Source of the DNA: Burkholderiales bacterium
Lineage (GTDB): Bacteria > Pseudomonadota > Gammaproteobacteria > Burkholderiales > Thiobacillaceae
Direction: 5' to 3'
Assembly: GCA_005790965.1 (NCBI GenBank)
Contig: SXTL01000061.1
Span: forward strand, 1-13,975
Length of the DNA stretch: 13,975 bases
Below the pieces are notes generated by a model. That model was not told the DNA's origin and did not search any database. It saw only the letters and a program-made list of their open reading frames with translations. Shown in pieces: positions 7,312 to 13,797 of this stretch. Position 1 is the first letter of the stretch, and each line of letters opens with the position of its first letter. The position numbers and the translations under genes are program-made.

Positions 7312-7851
7312 TTAATTCTTGAACGGAAATTTAAAAGCCGCCAACAGGGCGCGTGCTTCAGCGTCCGTCTTAGCCGTTGTCGTAATCGTGATGTTCATGC
7401 CGCGCAGGGCGTCCACCTTGTCGTATTCGATCTCGGGGAAAATGATCTGCTCGCGCACACCCATGTTGAAATTGCCACGACCGTCAAAGCCCTTACCGCC
7501 AACACCGCGGAAGTCGCGAATCCGCGGGATCGCAACCGTCACCAGGCGATCCAGAAATTCGAACATCTGTTCGCGGCGCAGGGTTACCTTGCATCCGATC
7601 GGATAACCATCACGAATCTTGAAACCTGCAATCGACTTGCGCGCCTTAGTCACGACCGGTTTCTGACCCGCAATCTTGGTCATATCAGCAACGGCAAAAT
7701 CCAGAATTTTCTTGTCGCCAACCGCCTCGCCAACACCCATGTTGAGGGTGATCTTTTCAATCCGCGGTACCTGCATTACGGATTTGTAGCCGAATGTACC
7801 CATCAACTGGGAAACGACGGTCTCTTTGTAGAATTCTTTAAAACGGGCCAT
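7312..7851 (-). CDS. rplE: 50S ribosomal protein L5
   Basis: L5 binds 5S rRNA and contacts S13 across the subunit bridge. The 179-residue product, starting MARFKEFYKETVVSQLMG, matches E. coli in length. It has RIEKITLNMGVGEAVGDKK (35-53), GQKPVVTKARKSIAGFKIR, GYPIGCKVTLR, and the C-terminal DALRGMNITITTTAKTD. An in-frame extension upstream to 8013 exists, but it overlaps rplX and does not resemble L5. The ATG at 7851 lies seven bases after the rplX stop. In E. coli this junction is the S8 repressor site; I did not establish a matching structure here. Confidence 0.97.
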   Translation of the reverse strand: MARFKEFYKETVVSQLMGTFGYKSVMQVPRIEKITLNMGVGEAVGDKKILDFAVADMTKIAGQKPVVTKARKSIAGFKIRDGYPIGCKVTLRREQMFEFLDRLVTVAIPRIRDFRGVGGKGFDGRGNFNMGVREQIIFPEIEYDKVDALRGMNITITTTAKTDAEARALLAAFKFPFKN

Positions 7852-7858
7852 GTTCGCC

Positions 7859-8173
7859 TCACGCATCCACAACTTCACCATTGGACTTGAAGAAACGAAC
7901 CTTGCGGCCATCCTCCAGCGTCCGAATGCCCACACGATCACCACGGCCAGTGCCGCGGTTGAACAGCGCAATATTCGATTGATCCAGCGGCATATCCTTA
8001 TCCACCAGGCCACCCTGAGTACCCTTCATCGGGTTCGGCTTGGTGGCTTTGCGGACGCGATTAACACCCTCAACAATCACTTTGCCGGACAGCAGGTTCA
8101 GCACGGTACCGCGTTTACCCTTGTCCTTACCGGTCAGAACGATGACTTCATCACCCTTGCGAATTTTATTCAC
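7859..8173 (-). CDS. rplX: 50S ribosomal protein L24, GTG start
   Basis: L24 is an assembly initiator of the 50S subunit and lies near the tunnel exit. The 104-residue product matches E. coli in length. It has a KOW motif in residues 3-30 (KIRKGDEVIVLTGKDKGKRG), then VNRVRKATKPNP and a basic C-terminal half. The start codon is GTG at 8173, supported by AAGGAG seven bases upstream. That site overlaps the rplN stop (TAAGGAG), so translation of L14 and L24 is probably coupled. The ORF cannot be extended to a plausible alternative ATG. Confidence 0.97.
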   Translation of the reverse strand: MNKIRKGDEVIVLTGKDKGKRGTVLNLLSGKVIVEGVNRVRKATKPNPMKGTQGGLVDKDMPLDQSNIALFNRGTGRGDRVGIRTLEDGRKVRFFKSNGEVVDA

Positions 8174-8184
8174 GACCCGACTCC

Positions 8185-8553
8185 TTAAAGAACTTCAGGC
8201 GCCAGAGACACGATCTTCATGAACTTTTCGGTACGCAATTCCCGCGTAACCGGTCCAAAGATGCGAGTGCCAATAGGCTCAAGCTTGTTATTCAGCAACA
8301 CCGCCGCGTTGCCATCGAAACGCACCAAAGCTCCATCCGGACGACGAACACCCTTGGCGGTACGAACCACAACCGCGTTATAGACATCACCCCGTTTAAC
8401 ACGACCGCGCGGAGCCGCATCCTTGATGGTGACTTTAATAATGTCGCCGATACCGGCGTAACGACGCTTAGAGCCGCCCAACACCTTGATGCACATAACG
8501 GAGCGTGCACCTGTGTTGTCAGCCACGTCGAGCATGGTCTGCATTTGAATCAT
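8185..8553 (-). CDS. rplN: 50S ribosomal protein L14
   Basis: L14 binds 23S rRNA at the subunit interface, near the sarcin-ricin loop and bridge B8. The 122-residue product begins MIQMQTMLDVADNTGARSVM and includes GGSKRRYAGIGDIIKVTIKD, RGDVYNAVVVRT, and DGNAAVLLNN, ending in the standard MKIVSLAPEVL. The ATG at 8553 has GAGGAAA upstream. It is the first gene of the spc operon, about 113 nt downstream of the start predicted from the promoter at 8673-8702. Confidence 0.98.
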   Translation of the reverse strand: MIQMQTMLDVADNTGARSVMCIKVLGGSKRRYAGIGDIIKVTIKDAAPRGRVKRGDVYNAVVVRTAKGVRRPDGALVRFDGNAAVLLNNKLEPIGTRIFGPVTRELRTEKFMKIVSLAPEVL

Positions 8554-8666
8554 GATTTCCTCACTCCAACTTACCCCAGCCCGTTTTCACCGGCCAAGCA
8601 GTTTTGGATCCCGAAGGGTCTTGCGTTAAACGCTCAGAGACAGATTTACCGCCGCTGAACCGTGAG
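8554..8666 (-). promoter_or_regulatory. Untranslated leader of the spc operon
   Basis: About 113 nt separate the predicted transcription start from rplN. No ORF is credible in it. At 8607-8620 the RNA could form a small hairpin with a UUCG loop, weakened by one C-A mismatch. A GAGGAAA ribosome-binding site precedes the rplN ATG. I see no match to a leader family I know, so any regulatory role is open. Confidence 0.45.
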
Positions 8667-8672
8667 CCGCGC

Positions 8673-8702
8673 ATTATATACGCGCAGCGATTCTATTGCC
8701 AA
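8673..8702 (-). promoter_or_regulatory. Sigma-70 promoter of the spc operon
   Basis: Read on the minus strand, TTGGCA (8697-8702) is followed by 18 bp and TATAAT (8673-8678): 5/6 and 6/6 matches to consensus. A seven-A run (8704-8710) just upstream could act as an UP-like element for alpha. The bases right after the -10 are GCGCGGC, a GC-rich discriminator of the kind found at stringently controlled ribosomal promoters, so ppGpp/DksA repression is plausible. The position between rpsQ and rplN is the same as the E. coli spc promoter. Confidence 0.9.
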
Positions 8703-8711
8703 GCTTTTTTT

Positions 8712-8733
8712 GCTGACCCTCCACGAGGGCAGC
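8712..8733 (-). other. Hairpin after rpsQ without a U-tract
   Basis: Five bases past the rpsQ stop, the transcript can form GCTG-CCCTC paired with GAGGG-CAGC, with a three-base loop and one bulged base. It is followed by seven A, not T, so it does not look like an intrinsic terminator on this strand. It could protect the 3' end of a processed S10 message or slow polymerase before spc. Both roles are inference. Confidence 0.5.
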
Positions 8734-8738
8734 GAATA

Positions 8739-9005
8739 TTAGGCTGCGCTAGCACCGCCAACGACCGAAACAACGGTCCAGGCCTTGGTCTTGGAAATCG
8801 GACGGCACTCTTCGATGGTCACGACATCACCTTCATGACAACGACTAGATTCGTCGTGCGCATGATACTTTTTGGACAGGCGAATAACCTTGCCCAAAGT
8901 GGGATGCTTGACGCGACGCTCAACCAATACGGTGACGGTATTCTGCATCTTGGTGCTCACAACCTTGCCGGTCAGCGAGCGGGTGACTTTGTTCTGTTCG
9001 GTCAT
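8739..9005 (-). CDS. rpsQ: 30S ribosomal protein S17
   Basis: S17 is an early-assembling OB-fold protein of the 30S body. The 88-residue product includes LTGKVVSTKMQNTVTVLVER, KHPTLGKVIRLSKKYHAHDE, and GDVVTIEECRPISKTKAW. The ATG at 9005 follows rpmC by 10 nt. It is the last gene of the S10 operon and is followed by the 185-nt gap with the spc promoter. The alanine-rich tail (GGASAA) is a little longer than in E. coli (84 residues). Confidence 0.98.
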   Translation of the reverse strand: MTEQNKVTRSLTGKVVSTKMQNTVTVLVERRVKHPTLGKVIRLSKKYHAHDESSRCHEGDVVTIEECRPISKTKAWTVVSVVGGASAA

Positions 9006-9015
9006 GATCTACCTT

Positions 9016-9222
9016 TTACCCAACCAGCCCTGCCTGCGCATTTGCCTCAGTCATGAGGGTCCGCACACGGGCAATATCTCGGCGCACACGACGCAGTTCA
9101 TGCGTCTTGTTGCTTTGCTGCGTGGACAACTGCATGCGCAGGCTAAATTGCGCGCGCAGGAGATCCATCAGCTCCTTGTTCATATCCTCGGCACTCTTGC
9201 CACGAATTTCGCTAATTTTCAT
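9016..9222 (-). CDS. rpmC: 50S ribosomal protein L29
   Basis: L29 is a two-helix protein at the tunnel exit, next to L23, where trigger factor and SRP dock. The 68-residue product begins MKISEIRGKSAEDMNKELM and has LLRAQFSLRMQLSTQQSNK and the arginine-rich VRRDIARVRTLM. I start it at the ATG at 9222, one base after the rplP stop, with a GGGGG site upstream. An in-frame ATG at 9234 would add MGVD by overlapping rplP and does not match the family. Confidence 0.97.
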   Translation of the reverse strand: MKISEIRGKSAEDMNKELMDLLRAQFSLRMQLSTQQSNKTHELRRVRRDIARVRTLMTEANAQAGLVG

Positions 9223-9223
9223 A

Positions 9224-9640
9224 TCAACCCCCAATATGACGGGTCACAAAGGTCGTCGGGATCGGCAACTTGGCCGCCGCCAGCTTAAACGCTTCACGCG
9301 CCAAGACCTCATCGACGCCATCCATCTCGTAGAGCACCTTACCCGGCTGGATCTCGGCAACATAGTACTCCGGATTGCCCTTACCATTACCCATACGAAC
9401 TTCCGCCGGCTTCTTGGAAATCGGCTTGTCCGGGAAGATACGGATCCAGATGCGGCCACCGCGCTTAATGTGACGCGTCATGGCCCGACGAGCGGCTTCA
9501 ATCTGGCGTGCCGTCAGGCGGCCACGGCCAATCGCCTTGAGGCCAAAATCACCAAAACTAACCGACGAACCACGCTGTGCGAGACCCGTATTACGACCTT
9601 TTTGTTCCTTGCGGAACTTCCTTCTAGCTGGTTGCAGCAT
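9224..9640 (-). CDS. rplP: 50S ribosomal protein L16
   Basis: L16 helps form the A site and the binding site for aminoacyl-tRNA at the peptidyl-transferase side. The 138-residue product begins MLQPARRKFRKEQKGRN and has GRGRLTARQIEAARRAMTR, GRIWIRIFPDKPISKKPAE, then VRMGNGKG. Arg82 in that motif corresponds to the arginine hydroxylated in E. coli L16 (R81). The start at 9640 overlaps the end of rpsC by 17 nt. The N-terminus is conserved, so the overlap is real. Confidence 0.98.
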   Translation of the reverse strand: MLQPARRKFRKEQKGRNTGLAQRGSSVSFGDFGLKAIGRGRLTARQIEAARRAMTRHIKRGGRIWIRIFPDKPISKKPAEVRMGNGKGNPEYYVAEIQPGKVLYEMDGVDEVLAREAFKLAAAKLPIPTTFVTRHIGG

Positions 9641-10331
9641 GTTTCACTCCTGGCTTCTTGCCGCGCTTGGCCGGTTCAGCCGCAGCTGCCGGGGCCTCAT
9701 TGCGCGCACCATGTTCACCCTTGTAAACCCAGACCTTGATACCGATGTCACCATAGCTGGTGCTTGCGGTTGCGACGCCGTAGTCGATATCGGCGCGCAG
9801 CGTATGCAAGGGCACACGACCTTCGCGATACCACTCAGTGCGGGCAATCTCGGCACCATTCAAGCGACCCGAGCTCATGATCTTGATCCCTTGCGCGCCA
9901 AAACGCATCGCGTTTTGCATTGCGCGCTTCATGGCACGACGGAACATGATGCGCTTTTCCAGCTGCTGGGCGATATTCGCCGCCACCAGCGTAGCATCCG
10001 TCTCCGGCTTGCGCACTTCTTCAATGTTCAGCGTCGCCGGGACCGAAATATGCTTCGCAAGCTCCTTTTTGAGGATTTCAATCTCTTCACCCTTACGGCC
10101 GATCACCACACCCGGACGGGCCGAGTAAAGGGTAATACGGGCACTCTTAGAAGAGCGCTCGATCAAGATCTTGCTCAGCGATGCATTGGCGAGTTTCTTC
10201 TTCAGGAATTCGCGAACCTTGTGATCTTCAACCAGCATGGCGCCGAAGTTTTTCTTGCCGCCATACCACTTAGAAGACCAATTCTTGGTGACAGCCAGGC
10301 GGAAACCAATCGGATGTATCTTTTGACCCAT
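9624..10331 (-). CDS. rpsC: 30S ribosomal protein S3
   Basis: S3 lines the mRNA entry channel with S4 and S5. The 235-residue product begins MGQKIHPIGFRLAVTKNWSS. It has a KH type-2 domain (about 40-105) with the GRKG loop at 78-81, then the S3 C-terminal domain with RRAMKRAMQNAMRFGAQGIK, SGRLNGAEIARTEWYREGRV, PLHTLRADIDYG and GIKVWVYKGE. The C-terminal tail after about 210 is alanine/lysine rich and ends KHAATS. The last 17 nt are shared with rplP in another frame. It lies 8 nt after rplV. Confidence 0.98.
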   Translation of the reverse strand: MGQKIHPIGFRLAVTKNWSSKWYGGKKNFGAMLVEDHKVREFLKKKLANASLSKILIERSSKSARITLYSARPGVVIGRKGEEIEILKKELAKHISVPATLNIEEVRKPETDATLVAANIAQQLEKRIMFRRAMKRAMQNAMRFGAQGIKIMSSGRLNGAEIARTEWYREGRVPLHTLRADIDYGVATASTSYGDIGIKVWVYKGEHGARNEAPAAAAEPAKRGKKPGVKHAATS

Positions 10332-10339
10332 AACTTACC

Positions 10340-10669
10340 TCACTCGCCAACTGTCACAGTGATGTGACAGGTGGGTTTCATGATCCGGTTACCACGACCC
10401 TTGGCACGGGCGGTGAAACGCTTCAGCACCGGGCCTTCGTCGACATAGATGGTTTGCACCTTGAGGAGGTCGATATCGGCACCCTCATTGTGCTCGGCAT
10501 TGGCAATCGCCGATTCGAGCACCTTCTTGATCACCACGGCCGCCTTGCGGGGCGTGAAGGCCAGGATGTTGAGCGCCTTGTCCACGGTTTTGCCGCGCAC
10601 GATATCGGCCACCAGACGCGCCTTCTGGGCGGAGATCCGGGTCCCTTTTAATACTGCAGTCGCTTCCAT
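10340..10669 (-). CDS. rplV: 50S ribosomal protein L22
   Basis: L22 lines the nascent peptide tunnel with L4, and its hairpin loop affects macrolide binding. The 109-residue product includes AVLKGTRISAQKARLVADIV, ALNILAFTPRKAAVVIKKVL, SAIANAEHNEGAD, and the tunnel-loop/end segment KRFTARAKGRGNRIMKPTCH. No deletion is apparent in the loop. It starts at 10669, 12 nt after rpsS, and is followed by rpsC after 8 nt. Confidence 0.98.
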   Translation of the reverse strand: MEATAVLKGTRISAQKARLVADIVRGKTVDKALNILAFTPRKAAVVIKKVLESAIANAEHNEGADIDLLKVQTIYVDEGPVLKRFTARAKGRGNRIMKPTCHITVTVGE

Positions 10670-10681
10670 TGTTCGCTCCAG

Positions 10682-10957
10682 TTACTTCTTGGCCTTCTTG
10701 TCCGCCGCATGCCCCTTAAATGTACGGGTCAGCGAGAACTCGCCTAGTTTGTGACCAACCATGTTCTCGGTCACATAAACCGGGATATGCTGCTTGCCGT
10801 TATGCACCGCGATGGTCAGGCCGATAAAATCCGGCAGGATGGTGGAACGACGCGACCAGGTCTTGATCGGACGCTTGTCCGAATTGGCCTGAGCGGCTTC
10901 TACCTTTTTCATTAGGTGACCGTCAATGAACGGACCCTTCTTTACAGAACGCGCCAT
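10682..10957 (-). CDS. rpsS: 30S ribosomal protein S19
   Basis: S19 forms a complex with S13 in the 30S head and touches the A-site tRNA. The 91-residue product begins MARSVKKGPFIDGHLMKKVE and has TWSRRSTILPDFIGLTIAVH, then NGKQHIPVYVTENMVGHKLG and EFSLTRTFKGHAADKKAKK. Length matches the family (92 in E. coli). It lies 12 nt after rplB and 12 nt before rplV. Confidence 0.98.
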   Translation of the reverse strand: MARSVKKGPFIDGHLMKKVEAAQANSDKRPIKTWSRRSTILPDFIGLTIAVHNGKQHIPVYVTENMVGHKLGEFSLTRTFKGHAADKKAKK

Positions 10958-10969
10958 CTAGATTACCCC

Positions 10970-11797
10970 TTAAGCCTTGTGGCGACGACGCACAATCATG
11001 ACGTCAGTCCGTTTATTGTTGCGAGTACGATAACCGCGGGTCGGAACACCCCAAGGAGTGACCGGGACGCGACCTTCACCGGTCCGACCTTCACCACCGC
11101 CATGCGGGTGGTCAACCGGGTTCATGGCCGTACCACGAACGGTCGGGCGAATACCCAACCAACGCTTGGCACCGGCCTTACCGAACGAGCGCAGGCTGTT
11201 TTCTTCGTTGCCCACTTCACCCAGGGTGGCGCGGCACTCAATGTGCACTTTGCGGATCTCACCGGAACGCAAGCGCAGCTGAGCGTAAGAGCCATCACGA
11301 GCGAGCAACTGCGCCGAGGTACCGGCTGCACGAGCAATTTGAGCACCCTTGCCCGGCATCATCTCGATGCAATGGACGGTCGAACCGATCGGAATATTGC
11401 GCAGGGGCATGGTATTGCCGGCCTTGATCGGAGCCTCCGCACCGCTCATCAGGCTTGCACCTTCGGCAATGCCGCGCGGCGCAATGATGTAACGACGCTC
11501 ACCGTCGGCATAACACAACAGGGCGATGTGCGCGGAACGGTTCGGGTCATATTCAATGCGCTCAACACGGGCCACGATGCCGTCCTTGTCGCGCTTGAAA
11601 TCAATCAGACGGTAATGCTGCTTATGACCACCGCCCATATGACGGGTGGTGATATGACCATTATTGTTGCGGCCCGCCGTCTTGCTCTTTTTCTCAAGCA
11701 AAGCGGTATGCGGCTTGCCTTTATACAAGCCCGGGGTCACAACCTTCACGACGGCACGGCGGCCGGCGGAAGTGGGTTTAACCTTTACGAGTGCCAT
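10970..11797 (-). CDS. rplB: 50S ribosomal protein L2
   Basis: L2 is one of the most conserved ribosomal proteins, needed for subunit joining and close to the peptidyl-transferase centre. The 275-residue product has the N-terminal OB-fold domain with GRNNNGHITTRHMGGGHKQ and FKRDKDGI, then an SH3-like domain. The universal loop NPVDHPHGGGEGR begins at residue 226, with His230 equivalent to the functionally important E. coli His229. The C-terminus is GYRTRNNKRTDVMIVRRRHK. The ATG at 11797 is three bases after the rplW stop. Confidence 0.98.
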   Translation of the reverse strand: MALVKVKPTSAGRRAVVKVVTPGLYKGKPHTALLEKKSKTAGRNNNGHITTRHMGGGHKQHYRLIDFKRDKDGIVARVERIEYDPNRSAHIALLCYADGERRYIIAPRGIAEGASLMSGAEAPIKAGNTMPLRNIPIGSTVHCIEMMPGKGAQIARAAGTSAQLLARDGSYAQLRLRSGEIRKVHIECRATLGEVGNEENSLRSFGKAGAKRWLGIRPTVRGTAMNPVDHPHGGGEGRTGEGRVPVTPWGVPTRGYRTRNNKRTDVMIVRRRHKA

Positions 11798-11800
11798 GAC

Positions 11801-12112
11801 TTATTCCCCTGCGGCAAAGTTGAGTTCCTGACCCGGCTGCAGGCAAATATAGGCCTTCTTCCAGTTGGAACGCTGACCCATAGACTTACCAAAACGCTTG
11901 GTCTTGCCCTTGACATTAAGCACCTTGACATCGGCAACCTGAACCTTGAAAAGCAGCTCGACAGCCGCCTTGATCTCAGGCTTGGTGGCGCTGGTGGCGA
12001 CGCGCAGGGTCACTTGCTGCTGCTTGTCAGCCACCATCGTCGCCTTTTCGGAAACAACCGGCGCCAGGATCACTTGCAGCAGGCGAGCCTCATTAAATTG
12101 TTGGCCGTTCAT
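11801..12112 (-). CDS. rplW: 50S ribosomal protein L23
   Basis: L23 sits at the tunnel exit and is the docking site for trigger factor and SRP. The 103-residue product has RLLQVILAPVVSEKATMVAD, then KPEIKAAVELLFKVQVADVK and VLNVKGKTKRFGKSMGQRSN, and ends KKAYICLQPGQELNFAAGE. Its ATG at 12112 overlaps the rplD stop in the four-base pattern ATGA, so the two are probably coupled. The N-terminal MNGQQFNEA is a slightly extended lead-in. Confidence 0.97.
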   Translation of the reverse strand: MNGQQFNEARLLQVILAPVVSEKATMVADKQQQVTLRVATSATKPEIKAAVELLFKVQVADVKVLNVKGKTKRFGKSMGQRSNWKKAYICLQPGQELNFAAGE

Positions 12113-12735
12113 GCGTACATCTCCTCAATACTGCGCAGCGCTTCACGCGTCAGCAAAACCTGATCAAAGCGCACCAGGCTTACCGGATCCGCCTGTTGCG
12201 GCTCCAGAACCAACACATTGGCCAGATTACGGGAAGACAACCACAGGTTCTCATCGACCACCGGAGCAATAATCAGAACGCGATCATTATTGACGCCCAG
12301 ATCCTTCATCTTCGCAGCCAGCAACTTAGTGCGCGGCGCATCAACAGAGATCTCATCAATCACCCGCAGCCGCTCGGAACGAGCCAGCTGCGACAGGATC
12401 GATGCCATGCCAGCTCGGAACATTTTGCGGTTGATCTTCTGGCTAAAGTTTTCATCCGGCTTGTTCGGAAAAGCACGGCCACCACCACGCCACAAGGGGC
12501 TGGAGGTCATACCGGCACGCGCCCGACCCGTGCCCTTTTGCTTGAAAGGCTTCTTGGTGCTGTGATGCACTTCAGCCCGGGTCAGCTGGGCACGGTTGCC
12601 GCTACGAGCATTGGCCTGATAGGCCGTAACCAACTGATGAATCAGGGCTTCGTTGTAGTCGCGCGCAAACAGAAGATCCGAGGCCGCAACGGCGCCCGCA
12701 TCTTGGCCTTGAGCATTAATCAGCTTGAGTTCCAT
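12109..12735 (-). CDS. rplD: 50S ribosomal protein L4
   Basis: L4 has a globular domain on the 50S surface and a long loop that constricts the peptide tunnel. In E. coli it also represses its own operon through the S10 leader. The 208-residue product includes the tunnel-loop segment KKPFKQKGTGRARAGMTSSP, LWRGGGRAFPNKP, and the core LARSERLRVIDEIS. No change in the macrolide-sensitivity loop stands out. The start at 12735 overlaps the rplC stop by one base (TGATG) and the end overlaps rplW by four. The alternative hairpins between rpsJ and rplC would be a plausible L4 target (inference). Confidence 0.97.
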   Translation of the reverse strand: MELKLINAQGQDAGAVAASDLLFARDYNEALIHQLVTAYQANARSGNRAQLTRAEVHHSTKKPFKQKGTGRARAGMTSSPLWRGGGRAFPNKPDENFSQKINRKMFRAGMASILSQLARSERLRVIDEISVDAPRTKLLAAKMKDLGVNNDRVLIIAPVVDENLWLSSRNLANVLVLEPQQADPVSLVRFDQVLLTREALRSIEEMYA

Positions 12736-13379
12736 CAGGCACCCCCTTTAACAGCCGGACGCACCACGATGTCACCACCCTTGGAACCCGGCACGGCGCC
12801 CTTAATCAGCAACACTTGCCGCTCGCTATCAACACGAACGACTTCCAAGTTCTGAACGGTACGGTTAACGGCACCGAGATGGCCCGCCATGCGCTTACCA
12901 GGGAACACACGACCCGGATCCTGGGCCATACCAATCGAACCCGGCGCGTTATGGGAACGGGAGTTGCCGTGCGTGGCGCGCTGCGAGGAGAAGTTGTAAC
13001 GCTTAATAACACCCGCGTAGCCTTTACCTTGCGTCACACCCGAGACATCAACGATCTGACCGACTTGGAAGATGTCCACGCCAATGCTGGCGCCCGGAGC
13101 GTACTGAGACGCCACCTCGGATGGAACGCGGAATTCGGCAACGCCACGGGCAGCGTCTACACCAGCCGCAGCCAGATGACCAGCCAGCGGTTTGCTAATG
13201 CGACTGGCGCGGCGGGTACCATACGCCACCTGCAAGGCGTCATAGCCATCACCCGACTTGGTTTTGATTTGCGATACGCGGTTGTTCGACATGTCCAACA
13301 CGGTTACCGGAACGGACGCACCGTCCTCAGTAAATACGCGGGTCATGCCGATCTTGCGACCGACAAGGCCTAGAGTCAT
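12735..13379 (-). CDS. rplC: 50S ribosomal protein L3
   Basis: L3 reaches from the 50S surface to the peptidyl-transferase centre. The 214-residue product begins MTLGLVGRKIGMTRVFTEDG. The central extension carries TQGKGYAGVIKRYNFSSQ and ATHGNSRSHNAPGSIG, then MAQDPGRVFPGKRMAGH. Gln153 there matches the glutamine methylated by PrmB in E. coli (Gln150). The ATG at 13379 is preceded by AAGGAAA. A 97-nt gap with two competing hairpins separates it from rpsJ, and the stop overlaps the rplD start. Confidence 0.98.
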   Translation of the reverse strand: MTLGLVGRKIGMTRVFTEDGASVPVTVLDMSNNRVSQIKTKSGDGYDALQVAYGTRRASRISKPLAGHLAAAGVDAARGVAEFRVPSEVASQYAPGASIGVDIFQVGQIVDVSGVTQGKGYAGVIKRYNFSSQRATHGNSRSHNAPGSIGMAQDPGRVFPGKRMAGHLGAVNRTVQNLEVVRVDSERQVLLIKGAVPGSKGGDIVVRPAVKGGA

Positions 13380-13422
13380 GTTTTCATTTCCTTATTCAAG
13401 GGCCGACTACAATTGGTCAGCT

Positions 13423-13458
13423 AAAAACCCAAAGGGGCCACGCCTTTGGCGCAACCCC
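13423..13458 (-). promoter_or_regulatory. Possible attenuator: two exclusive hairpins between rpsJ and rplC
   Basis: Read on the minus strand, hairpin A pairs GGGGTTGCGCC (13448-13458) with GGCGTGGCCCC (13434-13444): 11 pairs in RNA, three of them G-U, around a three-base AAA loop. Hairpin B pairs CCAAAGG (13443-13449) with CCTTTGG (13429-13435) over a seven-base loop and is followed after one G by TTTTT (13423-13427). B overlaps both arms of A, so only one can form. B next to the U-tract has the intrinsic terminator shape; A is farther from it. No promoter is evident in the gap. Confidence 0.55.
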
Positions 13459-13476
13459 CTACTGAGAAGCGAAACT

Positions 13477-13788
13477 TTACTGCAGTTTGATCTCGACGTC
13501 AACCCCTGCCGGCAAATCAAGCTTGGTCAACGCATCAACCGTTTTGTCGGTCGGATCAATGATATCCATCAAACGCTTGTGGGTACGGATCTCCAGCTGA
13601 TCGCGGGAGGTCTTGTTCACATGCGGGGAACGCAGGATGTCAAAACGCTCAATCGCCGTCGGCAGGGGCACGGGCCCTTTGACCACAGCCCCAGTGCGCT
13701 TAGCGGTATCGACGATTTCGGCCGCAGAGCGATCGATCAGCGTGTAGTCATACGCCTTCAGGCGGATACGAATCTTTTGCTTTTGCAT
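13477..13788 (-). CDS. rpsJ: 30S ribosomal protein S10
   Basis: S10 belongs to the 30S head and, as NusE, also joins NusB in transcription antitermination. The 103-residue product begins MQKQKIRIRLKAYDY and contains FDILRSPHVNKTSRDQLEIR and LDLPAGVDVEIKLQ, a typical betaproteobacterial end. Val57, the position tied to tetracycline resistance in Neisseria, is wild type. Residue 45 is Ala in PLPTAIERF, where R or K is common. The start is ATG at 13788 with AAGGA six bases upstream; a TTG two codons earlier is not needed. It begins 9 nt after tuf, so it is read from the upstream tuf transcript. Confidence 0.98.
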   Translation of the reverse strand: MQKQKIRIRLKAYDYTLIDRSAAEIVDTAKRTGAVVKGPVPLPTAIERFDILRSPHVNKTSRDQLEIRTHKRLMDIIDPTDKTVDALTKLDLPAGVDVEIKLQ

Positions 13789-13797
13789 GGTCAATCC

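Noticed and set aside
7852..8013. A 54-residue N-terminal extension of rplE
   Set aside because: It would overlap rplX out of frame and has no L5 similarity; the ATG at 7851 gives the normal 179 residues.
9223..9234. Upstream ATG giving rpmC the extra residues MGVD
   Set aside because: L29 proteins begin at MKISEIR or similar; the extension lies within rplP.
9480..10367. A 295-codon open frame on the plus strand opposite rpsC
   Set aside because: It mirrors rpsC codon structure and resembles no known family.
10916..12163. A 415-codon open frame on the plus strand opposite rplB, rplW and the edges of rpsS and rplD
   Set aside because: It is an antisense shadow of confirmed ribosomal genes; the translation has no recognisable domain and no ribosome-binding context.
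13789..13794. TTG start two codons upstream for rpsJ
   Set aside because: ATG at 13788 matches the conserved MQKQKIRIRL start and is better spaced from AAGGA.
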